Shown here in pieces: positions 18,844 through 28,800 of a DNA stretch of 64,000 bases; the first letter of the stretch is position 1; each line of letters begins with the position of its first letter. Under the pieces are notes generated by a model, which worked only from the letters and a program-made list of their open reading frames with translations, was not told the origin of the DNA and ran no database searches. The stretch comes from Tunturiibacter empetritectus. Its GTDB lineage: Bacteria > Acidobacteriota > Terriglobia > Terriglobales > Acidobacteriaceae. Location: contig NZ_JACCCU010000001.1 of assembly GCF_013410875.1 (NCBI RefSeq), positions 1,116,001 through 1,180,000 on the forward strand, read 5' to 3'. The position numbers were made by a program, and so were the translations under genes.

Positions 18844-19608
18844 GCCCATGCAATCCGTCTTCAGATCGAAACCAAGCTAGCTCAGCGTGTGCCCGCTGCG
18901 CTGACGCTCAAGATTAAACATGCTTCGGAGGTATTCGCCACCGGTATCAGTGCAGTAGATGAGATCCTGGCCGGCGGTATTCCGCGAGGCTGCATCACTG
19001 AGGTCAACGGAGCAGCCTCGACCGGGAAGACTTCTTTTGCTCTATCGACTATCGCTTCCATAACGCAACTCGGCAACGCCTGTGCGTGGGTGGATGTGAG
19101 TGATGCGCTCTCCCCGGAAGCTGCCGCTGCGGCGGGCGTGGAGCTGAGGCGTTTGCTCTGGCTCCGTATGTCTGCCGAGCGTGGAAAGAAGGTGGTAGAT
19201 AAGCCCTGGTCGCGGCTGGAGCAAGCCTTGAAAGCGACTGATCTGTTACTGCAAACGGGAGGCTTCGGGGCCATCGTGCTCGATATGAGCGATATGCTGG
19301 CTCAACACGCAAGACGCATTCCGTTAGCGACCTGGTATCGCTTCCGGCTGGCGGCAGAGCAGGCACGCACCTCGTTGATCTTTCTCACGCAGTCGCCTTG
19401 CGCTAGTAGTTGCGCGTCGTTGGCGCTCCGTTGCGAGCCGGGGGAGGCGATGCCATTCAGCAGCAATGGCGAAACGCCACTGTTTGAACGGCAACAATAC
19501 CAACTAGTACGTGAGCGCAATCGCAATGAAGCTACACCTTTCATGCAGCGGAAGCCTGTGCAGCGGGTGAGTTGGCCAGCAGAGACACTTTGGTCAAGAG
19601 TGCGATGA
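18835..19608 (+). CDS. imuA: ImuA-like RecA-fold protein
   Basis: 257 residues. A RecA-like core: AVDEILAGGIPRGCITEVNG, then the Walker A motif GAASTGKTS at residues 59-67, and a hydrophobic strand GAIVLDMSDML in the Walker B position. It lacks the long N- and C-terminal parts of RecA. ImuA (SulA-like/RecA-like) binds ImuB and regulates the mutasome by acting at RecA filaments. First gene of imuA-imuB-dnaE2, its stop overlapping the imuB ATG (ATGATG). Likely damage-inducible through the palindrome at its start. Confidence 0.88.
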   Translation: MSAAHAIRLQIETKLAQRVPAALTLKIKHASEVFATGISAVDEILAGGIPRGCITEVNGAASTGKTSFALSTIASITQLGNACAWVDVSDALSPEAAAAAGVELRRLLWLRMSAERGKKVVDKPWSRLEQALKATDLLLQTGGFGAIVLDMSDMLAQHARRIPLATWYRFRLAAEQARTSLIFLTQSPCASSCASLALRCEPGEAMPFSSNGETPLFERQQYQLVRERNRNEATPFMQRKPVQRVSWPAETLWSRVR

Positions 19609-21095
19609 TGTATGCCGTTCTTCATCCACCGAACTTCTTCGCGCAGGCCGCGGCGTATCAGCGCCCCGAGTTGCGGAAGAGACCGTTTGTAGTGCTGGAT
19701 GGAGAACCGCCAACCGATATGGTTTTCGCGGCCAACCATGCAGCGCGTTCTCAGGGTGTCGAGATCGGTATGACCCGGCTACAGGCCGAAACATTCTCGG
19801 AAATCACCGTACTCCGTCGTGTTATCGAACATGAGCATACGGCCCATACCACCCTTCACCATGTCGCATGCATGTTCTCGCCCCGTATCGAGTCGGTGCA
19901 AGAGCGGCCCGGCACGTATGCGCTGGACATTCGCGGCATGGATCTCCTGTACGGAGATGCGGCAGAGCTTGCGAACAAATTGCGACGAAGTGTGATGACG
20001 GCGGGCTTTCTTGCGAACATTGCCGTCGCCGAAAACGTCCACGCTGCGGTATCGCTTGCATGTGTCAAGACCGGCGTCTCCATTGTGCCGTCTGGCTGCG
20101 AGGCGCACGCGATCGGCCAACTCCCAGTCACGGCGCTCCACCTTTCGCCGGAGCATGAAGCGACCTTTGCGGCCTGGGGTATTCGCACATGCGCGGAATT
20201 GGCCGCGCTAACAGAGACAGATTTGATTGCGCGGCTCGGTCAAGCGGGAAAGAAGCTGCATTCCCTCGCATGCGGTACATGGCCGCACTTGATGTTCCCG
20301 ATAGAACCGAGTTTCGAAGCCAGTCTGGTGGAGCGAATGGAACTGGATTTTCCGGTAGGGGAATTGGAACGTCTGTTGTTCCTACTCTCCCGCATGACGA
20401 CGGAGTTACTGGAGCGTGTTCGCGGGAAGGCACGGGCCATCGCCGCGCTCCGGGTCGTGCTGTGTCTCGACGGCGGCGCACAGCATGAGCGCACCGTTCG
20501 TCCTGCATTGCCGTTGCAGGATACGGCGACACTGCTCAAGCTCCTCCAACTCGATCTGGAGACGCATCCTCCGAGTGCAGGGATTGTGGGTTTGGAACTG
20601 CACGCGCAATCTGCAACGCCATACCGAGCGCAGCATGGCCTTTTTCTGCCGCAAGTGCCGGAACCAGGACAACTCGAAGTAATGCTCGCGCGAATGCGAA
20701 AGCTCTTGGGAGAGCAGCGTGTCGGCTCACCGGAGTTGACCGACGATCATCGACCGAACGCCTTTCGCATGGTTCCCTTCGAGCCGCCGCCACCGCGTCG
20801 AAACGAGCGGCATTCAGTTTCGACGCCGGTGGCTCTGCGTGTCTCGCGTCCACCGCCCACGGTCGGCGTTGCACTTGCGAACCAGGCACCTGTGCGGGTC
20901 TTTTGGGACGGAACTGCCTATGTTGTCCGGGATGCTGCCGGTCCGGTACGCGTGAGCGGACAGTGGTGGTCCGAGGCCAACTGGTGCCGCGAAGAATGGG
21001 ATGTACGGTTGGAGAACGGGACTATGGAGCGGCTCTGCCGCATTGCCTTCGATCCACGCTCTCGTTGCTGGTACTTGCAGGGGACATATGATTGA
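19605..21095 (+). CDS. imuB: ImuB-like Y-family polymerase homologue, catalytically inactive
   Basis: 496 residues from MMYAVLHPPNFFAQ; the earlier in-frame start at 19572 lies inside imuA. Y-family fold: palm MYAVLHPPNFFAQAAAYQ, fingers PFVVLDGEPP, HhH region LSPEHEATFAAWGIRTCAEL, and little-finger domain. The conserved acidic metal-binding residues of true Y-family polymerases are missing: the first Asp (DxDxFFA) is replaced in LHPPNFFA. This is known for ImuB, which acts as an adaptor between the beta clamp, ImuA and DnaE2. The C-terminal 90 residues include GVALANQAPVRVFWDGTAYV. It overlaps dnaE2 by eight bases. Confidence 0.88.
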   Translation: MMYAVLHPPNFFAQAAAYQRPELRKRPFVVLDGEPPTDMVFAANHAARSQGVEIGMTRLQAETFSEITVLRRVIEHEHTAHTTLHHVACMFSPRIESVQERPGTYALDIRGMDLLYGDAAELANKLRRSVMTAGFLANIAVAENVHAAVSLACVKTGVSIVPSGCEAHAIGQLPVTALHLSPEHEATFAAWGIRTCAELAALTETDLIARLGQAGKKLHSLACGTWPHLMFPIEPSFEASLVERMELDFPVGELERLLFLLSRMTTELLERVRGKARAIAALRVVLCLDGGAQHERTVRPALPLQDTATLLKLLQLDLETHPPSAGIVGLELHAQSATPYRAQHGLFLPQVPEPGQLEVMLARMRKLLGEQRVGSPELTDDHRPNAFRMVPFEPPPPRRNERHSVSTPVALRVSRPPPTVGVALANQAPVRVFWDGTAYVVRDAAGPVRVSGQWWSEANWCREEWDVRLENGTMERLCRIAFDPRSRCWYLQGTYD

Positions 21096-24000
21096 CTATG
21101 TTGAACTGCATGCGCGGTCGGCTTTCAGTTTTCTCGAAGGTGCCACTATGCCGGAGTTCCTGATGCAGCAGGCCGCGCATCTGGAGATGCGGGCGATGGC
21201 TCTGCTCGACCGCAACGGCCTCTACGGAGCAGCGCGCTTTCATATGGAAGGAACACGGTCTGGGGTGCGAGCGCACATCGGCGCGGAGGTTGCGGTAAGC
21301 GACCTGGGCCAACGCCTTCAACCTGCACCGTATCTACCCCATCAGCTTCCTGCTGAGCCTGTACGCTTGCCGCTGTTGGCTGAGTCACGCGTTGGCTACC
21401 AGAATCTTTCGCGACTGCTTACGCAGTTCAAGCTACGCGAGACAACTAAGTCCGAAGGCACGGCGACGGTTGCGGACGTGGAAGAATACAGCAAGGGTGT
21501 TGTCTGCCTGACGGGTGGAACCGAAGGCCCGCTGGCTGCGGCATTGGCTCGCGGTGGCTATGACGCTGCACACCATGCCGTAGAGAAGTTGATACAACTC
21601 TTCGGTTCAGGGAATGTCTACGTCGAATTGCAGCGCCACTTTGACCGCGAAGAGGAGCATCGCAACCGTGCGGCGATTCGTATTGCGCGCTCGCTGAACC
21701 TGCCGCTGCTGGCGACGGGCGGTGTCAGTTATGGCACTCCGTATGAGCGTGAAGTGCTCGACATCTTTACGTGCATACGCCATCGTAAGACTCTTGATAC
21801 GGCTGGGCGCCTCCTCAGCCGCAATGGGGAGCGGCACCTGCATACAGCAGTGGAGATGCGTCGGCTGTTCTACGACCATCCCGAAGCCATTGCCAACACT
21901 CGCGAGTTGTCGGACCGTCTGCAATTTCAGATGACGGGCCTCGGATACGAGTTCCCGGCGTATCCCGTACCTGATGGAGAAACGATGGATTCGTTTCTCC
22001 GCAAGCGCGTTGAGGAGGGGATGCGTCGCCGCTATCTTCCCAAGAATGATCCGGCCCTTTATGAGAAGGCCAAGCGGCAAGCGGAACGCGAGTTACGGCT
22101 TATCGAAAAGCTGGGATTGGCTGGGTATTTTCTTATCGTGTGGGACGTTGTCTGCTTCTGCAAGGACAACGGAATTCTCATTCAAGGCCGTGGCTCGGCG
22201 GCGAATAGCGTTGTTTGCTACGCGCTCGAAATCACCATCGTCGATTCGGTCGGACTGGACCTGCTTTTTGAGCATTCCTTTCTGAAGAGCGTGGCGAGTG
22301 GCCGGACATCGACCTGGACCTGCCTAGCAAATCCGATCGCGAGCGTGCGATTCAGTACGTGTATCAACGTTACGGGGAGTTGGGGGCCGCCATGACGGCG
22401 AACGTCATCACTTTCCGCAGTCGGTCAGCGTCGCGAGAGGTGGGTAAAGCTCTTGGCTTCGATCAGGAGACGGCGGCAAAACTCGCCAGTCTTATGAGCG
22501 CATGGGAATGGAAGGCTCCCAGCGATACGCTCGAAAACAGCTTCAAGGCAGCAGGACTCGATATAAAGCACCGACGTATTGCGCATTATCTTCAGAAGTG
22601 CGGCGAAGTACTGAACCTCCCCCGCAATCTTGGCCAGCACTCAGGCGGGATGGTCATTTGCCAAGGGCATCTGGATTCGGTCGTGCCCATCGAACGAGCT
22701 TCGATGCTAGGTCGCACAGTCGTGCAGTGGGATAAAGACGACTGCTCCGATATGGGCATCATCAAGGTAGATCTCCTGGGTCTCGGGATGCTCGCAGTGC
22801 TCAAGGATACTGCTTACCTCGTTCCGCAGTATTACGGCGAACAACTTGACTACGCACAACTTCCACAGGACGTAGCCGTATACGAGACTATTGAGCAGGC
22901 TGACACAGTGGGGCTGTTTCAGATCGAAAGCCGTGCCCAAATGTCTACTCTGCCGCGCACAAAGCCAAAGTCCTTCGCCGACCTGTCGATGCAAGTTGCC
23001 ATTATTCGCCCCGGGCCGGTAACAGGCAAGTTTGTTAATCCCTATATCGCACGTAGGCTTGGCAGAGAGCCCATCACCTATCTGCATTCGTCATTCAAGC
23101 CATTTCTGGAACGGACACTCGGGGTGCCGTTATTCCAGGAACAGGTGATGAAGATTGGCATGGTCGCCGCGAATCTCACAGGCGGAGAAGCCGAAGAGCT
23201 GCGTAAGGCGATGGGTGGCAAACGGTCGGAATCCATCATCGCCGGACTGAAGAATAGATTGCATGAGGGTATGACCGCGAACGGATTTAGCGCCGCAGCG
23301 CAGGAAGAAGTGATGCGGGTGCTCTCGACCGTGAAAGAGTTCATGTTCCCTGAATCCCACGCTCACAGCTTCGCTTCTATCGCGTATTCGAGTGCCTATA
23401 CTCGCTATCACTACACGGCTGCCTATACCTGCGCCCTCTTCAACAATCAGCCGATGGGATTTTATTCACCCGCTACGATAGCGAATGATGCGAAACGGCA
23501 TCGCGTCAAGATCATACCCATCGACGTACAGCGTTCGGACTGGTTTTGCACGCTCGAAGAACTAAGCGAAAATGACCGCGCCAGATATGCAGGACCTTTC
23601 GCCGTTCGCATGGGACTGAAATATGTAAAGGGATTACGGCAGAAAGTTGGGGACGCAATCGCCGAGGCCCGCATTATGGAAGGTCCATTCGCCTCTGAGT
23701 ACGATTTGAGTCGACGGGTAACAGCAATCAAGAAGCTGGAATTGACTCTGCTGGCGAAAGCAGGAGCATTCAACTGGACCGGAGAGAAACATCATCGACG
23801 TACCGCTCTATGGAACGCAGAGCGGGCAGGTCAAACCGTTGGGCCGCTCTTTGAGAACATCCCTGACGAACATGAACTCCAGACTACTTCTCCGCTGCGG
23901 CATATGACAACGGAAGAGCGGTTAGTGGCTGATTTTGAAAGCACTGGAATAACGCTTGGCCCGCATCCGATGGCGTATCACCGGGTAGAGATGAACGCCG

Positions 24001-24320
24001 CTGGTGCGCTCACGGCCACGAGTTTGAGAGGGATGCCGGACGGAGTGTACACATGCATCGCTGGAGCAGTGATTGCTCGACAACGGCCCGGAACGGCGGA
24101 AGGGTTCATTTTTCTCAGCCTGGAAGATGAGACGGGCATCTCCAACGCAATCATAAGTCCGCATCTCTATGAACGGCATCGCGTCACGGTGACACGAGGA
24201 AAATTCCTTCGTATAGAAGGTACGTTGCAGAATCAAGACGGTGTTATTAACGTGAGAGCGTCAGCCGTACATATCCTAACGTTCAGTAATATAGACGTGC
24301 AGTCGCGAGATTTTCATTGA
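21088..24320 (+). pseudogene. dnaE2: error-prone DNA polymerase III alpha subunit DnaE2, frameshifted
   Basis: From ATG 21088 (aggggacat upstream) the first frame gives the PHP domain (YVELHARSAFSFLEGATMPE) and palm start to LLFE, about 395 residues. Between 22273 and 22274 one base is missing: restoring it changes HSFLKS to the family sequence RFLSEERGEWPDIDLDLPSK. The second frame then runs to 24320 with the rest of palm, fingers, beta-clamp region and OB domain. The repaired protein would be about 1,077 residues, full length. PDIDLD holds two of the catalytic aspartates. The second frame has no start codon until GTG 22359, past these residues, so neither fragment alone can polymerise. A true mutation or an assembly error are both possible. 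Confidence 0.9.
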
Positions 24321-24468
24321 GTCTTCTTCGTTCAAGACTCTAACTGAAAGTGGCATATCGAGAGACAAACTATGTGACAAAGCAAAAGTGCCATAAGGAG
24401 CTGATAACAGGCTAATTTCACAATTGATTTCGATAAATCGGAAATGATTGACAATACGGGAGAAATTG

Positions 24469-25047
24469 ATGGGCGGGTATGGCAGTGGTAGAACGCAAAG
24501 ATGGGGATGTACGGATGATTACGTGCGGCTCGATGTACGCTGGTGCAAGCGCCAAGGATACTTAAGGCCAGGGTGGTCCGGTATGGTGCATTGGTCACGA
24601 CGGGGAGAACGCTTTGCCTCTGTCAACATCCAAGCTGTGGATGGCCAAATCACTCTCCGATACAGAACCCGTCCTAGGGGCGAAGAATGGCAACATAAAC
24701 ACTATTCGGTTGTTGTTGAATGGACTCCTTGCCTCTTCGGAGGCAATCGCGCATGGTTCCGTTGTCCTGCATGTAACCGTCGCTCGGCGATCTTGTATGG
24801 CGCGACGGTGTTCGCATGTCGCCATTGCCTACAACTCTCCTATGAGTCACAGCGGGAAGCTCCGCACTTCCGCGCACTGCATAAAGCACAAGGCATCCAC
24901 GAGAAACTAGGTGGAAGCGGCATCGTTGATGACCCGGTATCCAAACCCAAAGGAATGCACTGGCGGACCTACTATCGACACATGGACCAGATGGGGGAGG
25001 CGGAGTCCAGAGCGATACCACCATGGTTGTTTAGGCACCTAAATTAG
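24469..25047 (+). CDS. zinc-ribbon mobile-element protein (MGGYGSGR type)
   Basis: 192 residues from ATG 24469 with gggaga upstream. Starts MGGYGSGRTQRWG, and holds a zinc ribbon, FRCPACNRRSAILYG then FACRHCLQLSYESQ. Proteins with this start and ribbon occur widely in integrative elements and phage-like islands of proteobacteria and acidobacteria with no known role. It is the last gene before attR, 148 bases after dnaE2. The C-terminal HWRTYYRHMDQMGEA may be a DNA-binding tail. Confidence 0.75.
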   Translation: MGGYGSGRTQRWGCTDDYVRLDVRWCKRQGYLRPGWSGMVHWSRRGERFASVNIQAVDGQITLRYRTRPRGEEWQHKHYSVVVEWTPCLFGGNRAWFRCPACNRRSAILYGATVFACRHCLQLSYESQREAPHFRALHKAQGIHEKLGGSGIVDDPVSKPKGMHWRTYYRHMDQMGEAESRAIPPWLFRHLN

Positions 25048-25158
25048 CCGACCACGCACGTCGCTGAGTAGGTTTGATTCCAGTCAGGACAGTGTCACGA
25101 AAACAGCGGCTCATTGTAAAAAGGCTGATCTCACGATTGAGATGGCTTGGCTGTGGAC

Positions 25159-25176
25159 CGTGACTAATTCCGTGAC
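25159..25176 (+). promoter_or_regulatory. candidate integrase arm-type site, right
   Basis: cgtgactaattccgtgac: two cgtgac copies spaced by six bases, 16 of 18 bases identical to the left-end site at 10973-10990, and 108 bases before the attR repeat. Prediction only. Confidence 0.45.
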
Positions 25177-25283
25177 CATTCGATCCTAATCGACCGTGAT
25201 CGAACCTCACTGATCGAACAAGTCTGATTGCCGAAAATTACTGAATAATGTGGCATTCCAGCCAAGAAGGTTGGCGCGGAAGG

Positions 25284-25345
25284 GGACTTAAAATCCGCAG
25301 ACCCTTATCAGGTCGTGGGGGTTCAAGTCCCCCTCCGGGCACCAA
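25284..25345 (+). repeat. attR, 62-bp direct repeat (tRNA-Leu 3' fragment)
   Basis: Exact copy of 10844-10905. The 5' half of the tRNA is absent, so this is only the attachment-site copy and not a second gene. Confidence 0.93.
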
Positions 25346-25895
25346 TAACCCACAATCTATTACATCAGTTGACGTTCTTGGGTGTAGGGTCAGACTTGTC
25401 AGGTAGGGTACCGTAGCCCTGTGTAGGTCGAAGCCGAATCTGCGTCAGGCGTGTAATTCTTCCTCGAAAATCTCATCCGGTCTCTTGGCCTGAGGTAAAA
25501 ATCCGTCAGGACAAGCTATCCGGCCTGCCGTCACGCCTAAGACACCTAGCCATTCCGAACGAGCATCGGTTTTAAAAGTAGCCCTCCGAAGTCTATGTTG
25601 CCTTCAGACTGACCACGGTCACCGAAAGAAACAAAGCTCGCGAATACCAAGACGATTCCTTGTATTTTGCTCTTTGCACAAGTCCGGAAATGACGGTCGA
25701 GGCAATGATCTCGTTACTTTTAGAGTCTTCAACGATCTGTTGCGATCATGAACCTGATCAAATCCCGACTTCGCATATTGGAAGTCTTCTCGGGTTCGGG
25801 GAAACATAAATAGATTGACAATTCATTGATCTTCCCTGATTATTCACAACAATACGTAAACAAATGAAAATTCATGAAGCTGAAGGGAAGCTCAT

Positions 25896-28800
25896 ATGCA
25901 GATGCGAAGGAATGTGAAGGTATCAGGTTTCATTCTGCTTGTGATCTTTCTGGCCGCGGTCCCGCTTTTGCAGGGGCAGATCGATACTGCAACCGTAGCG
26001 GGCAGAGTCACCGATAAGACCGGAGCCACTGTTCCAATGGCAGATGTGACAGTCACAAATACTGAAACTAACTTCGTTTATCACGCCAAGAGTTCTGCAA
26101 ACGGCGAGTGGACGATTAGCCCGGTTCATATTGGCACGTATCGATTGGCAATTAGCGCGACGGGATTCAGCCAGGCAGTTGCCGGCCCTTTCACCTTGAG
26201 TGTTCAACAGCGGCAGCAGTTCGATCTTGCGTTGCAAACTGGTTCGGTGAGCGCAGTTGTTGAGGTCTCGGATACTGCGCCAGTGCTTGAGACGGCCACT
26301 TCAGAGCGCAGCCAACTCATCGACAGCCGCACGATGCAAACCCTTCCACTCAATGGAAGAAATCCGGTTCAACTTGCGCAGTTGTCCGCAGGCGTGACGG
26401 TCAGCGAGCCGGGTGCCCGCGACGAACAGGGCTACGGTTTCAGCGCGAATGGTGCGCGGTCGCTGCAAAATAATTTTTTGCTGGATGGCATAGACAATAA
26501 CTCGAACCTGCCAGATCTCTTGAACGAAGCAAACTATGTAGTGATGCCGTCAGTGGATGCCCTTCAAGAGTTCAGGTTTGAGACTGATTCTTATTCTGCT
26601 GAGTTCGGCCGCGCTACTGGCGCTGTTGTGAATGCTACGACCAAGAGTGGATCGAATCATATTCATGGAGTCCTTTATGAGTTCTTGCGTAACCAGGCGT
26701 TTGATGCGCGTAACTATTTCGATCAAACGTTGCCTCCTTATCATCAGAATCAGTTCGGAGCGACCATTGGTCTTCCTATCATTCACAACAAGTTGTTTTT
26801 ATTCGCTGACTATGAAGGCCTGAGATTGTCGCAGGGACAGACCTACACTGCACTGGTCCCAACCGCCGCGCAGACTGCAGGAGATTTTTCGAGTCAGCTT
26901 GACCTTACTTCGGCCACGGGAGTAAATGACTGTAACGGCAATCCAACCTATAACGGAGAGCTCTTCGATACCAAAAAAACCCAGGCTTCGGCGGCGAGTC
27001 CGACTGGTTATTGCGGCGTTCCGTTTGGTTATAACGCGGATGGCACACCGTCAAACGTGATTCCCAATTCAGCTATCGATCCGTTAGGAGCCAAGTTGGC
27101 CGCTTTATACCCCGCGCCAAACGCGAACGGCTCAGGCTACAACTATGTTTCGAATCCCAAGCTGATACGAAACGCGAATCAGGGTGATGTTCGAGTCGAT
27201 CAGGTAATGACGCATAGTGACAATATCTTTTACCGGTTCAGCATAAGCCGTGCACCTTCAACGATTCCAGCTACATTCCCCGGCATTGCGGACGGCGGCG
27301 GCTTCTTTACAGGGGTGGGAGATAATCGTGCCTACTCCATTGCAGTGAGTGAAACACATGTATTTTCTCCGACGCGCGTAAACGAAATCCGCATTGGCTA
27401 TAACCGGCTTCATACGAACCGATTTCAGTTCAACTCTAATACCAATGTTTCAGCGGCTGTTGGCTTTCCTGGAGTCCCGTATCAGGCAGGCACGGACAAT
27501 GGTGGATTGCCACAGATGTTCTTCAATGATGTGGCGACCCTTGGAAGCCCTACTTATCTTCCTTCGAATGAAATTCAGAACACCTATTCATTGTCCGACA
27601 CCTTTACTCTCATTGTGCATGATCACAGCATTAAGTTTGGCGGTGAGATACGGCCGGAAGAGTTCACAATCTTCCAACCTGCAGCACCACGTGGGACCGT
27701 AACCTTTGGGACACAGTTCACAGATAATCCGGCCGCGCAGGGAACTGGTGGAAGTGGTTTTGCTACCCTGCTCACCGGACAGCCGGATGGTGGTGGGATT
27801 AACAACCTCAACAACGTCGACTACAACAGGAAGGTCTTCGGGATTTTCCTGCAGGATGATTGGCGTGCCACACCGAAGCTGACGATCAATGCGGGAATTC
27901 GCTACGACTTCTTCTCCGCCATACTCGAACGTCATAATTCGCAGGCCAACTTCAATCCGATCACAGGTCAACTCGACATCCCTCGCAGTAACAACGCGGT
28001 GCTAACCCCTACGCTTGCAGGTTTGCTTACTGTGAATAGAACGGCTTCGAACGGATTGATTCCGCCAATCTATACCAATGTTTCTCCGCGCTTCGGTCTG
28101 GCGCTTCAGTTTTGGCAAGGGTGGGTCTTGCGTGCGGGTACTGGTCTTTTCTTCAATGGGGAAGAGAGCGGGCCATACAGTAACCCAAGTCCCGGCTTTA
28201 ACCCACCTTACTTCGCCTCGCAGAATTATGTTGCGCCTTGTAGTCTCGCATCGTATGCGTCCGTGCTGGACTGTTCGATTCCAGGCCTACGCACGTTGTC
28301 GGATGGCTTCCCATCTGACGCTCTTAGCGACCCGAATACACCTAATCTCTTCTCCGAAGATAAGTTGAAGACACCCTACGTAGCACAATGGCATTTGACG
28401 GTGCAACATGAGATCACTCCACACACAACCATCGAAGTGGCATACGTCGGATCCAAGGGAACGCATCTCTATACATTTGCAAACGTGAATCAGGCTGCAC
28501 CTACTGCAGACTCGTCCGCTCCGTCTGCCCCACGCCGTCCTTTTCCGACGCTGGACACGTCGATTGGATGGCTGCGCTCGAATGGCTTTACCAACTATAA
28601 CTCCGGCCAACTTAAACTCGAGCAGCACTTGAGTCATGGCGTAGCTGCGATCGTTAACTATACGTACAGCCACGGTCTTGGCAACTCCTCAAACGCCAAT
28701 TTAGGAGCACAGAATAACGACTCCTTCCGTGACGGCAGGACTGTAGGTGAGTATGGAAATCTGGACTTCGATGTCCGGCACCGCTTTACGACTGGCTACT

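Larger units (their letters stand above)
10844..25345. mobile_element. tRNA-Leu integrative element carrying an SOS-mutagenesis and Ku cargo
   Basis: A perfect 62-bp direct repeat of the tRNA-Leu 3' end brackets 14.4 kb. The integrase gene lies immediately inside the left repeat, pointing toward it, and an excisionase-like gene is nearby, the standard layout of tRNA-targeted elements. Content: integrase, small basic protein, excisionase-like protein, several unknown proteins with overlapping starts, SRAP, Ku, further small proteins, imuA-imuB-dnaE2, and a zinc-ribbon protein. No conjugation, capsid or replication genes are visible, so transfer would need help from elsewhere. Confidence 0.9.
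25048..25895. other. gene-poor region containing attR and a short integrase remnant
   Basis: About 850 bases without a convincing gene. It holds the second candidate integrase arm site (25159-25176), attR (25284-25345), and, outside the element at 25367-25400, a sequence that read on the minus strand ends DPTPKNVN-stop, closely similar to the integrase end DATPKSVN-stop beside attL. The rest to 25895 has only stop-rich frames; the 62-codon ORF at 25619-25807 has no family and is not called. Confidence 0.6.

Noticed and set aside
22261..22275. Programmed -1 frameshift at the ttttt run in dnaE2
   Set aside because: Slipping back one base at the run brings TGA (22269-22271) into frame at once, so it could not give the DnaE2 fusion. 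The join must lie at 22272-22274, where there is no slippery sequence.
25284..25345. Second tRNA-Leu gene
   Set aside because: Only the 3' 61 bases of the tRNA are present; the acceptor 5' strand and D arm are missing. It is the attachment repeat.
10844..25345. Prophage
   Set aside because: No capsid, tail, terminase or lysis genes are visible; only integration and small unknown genes accompany the cargo.
25619..25807. 62-codon minus-strand ORF beside the element
   Set aside because: No family features, and lies in sequence full of stops; more likely chance.
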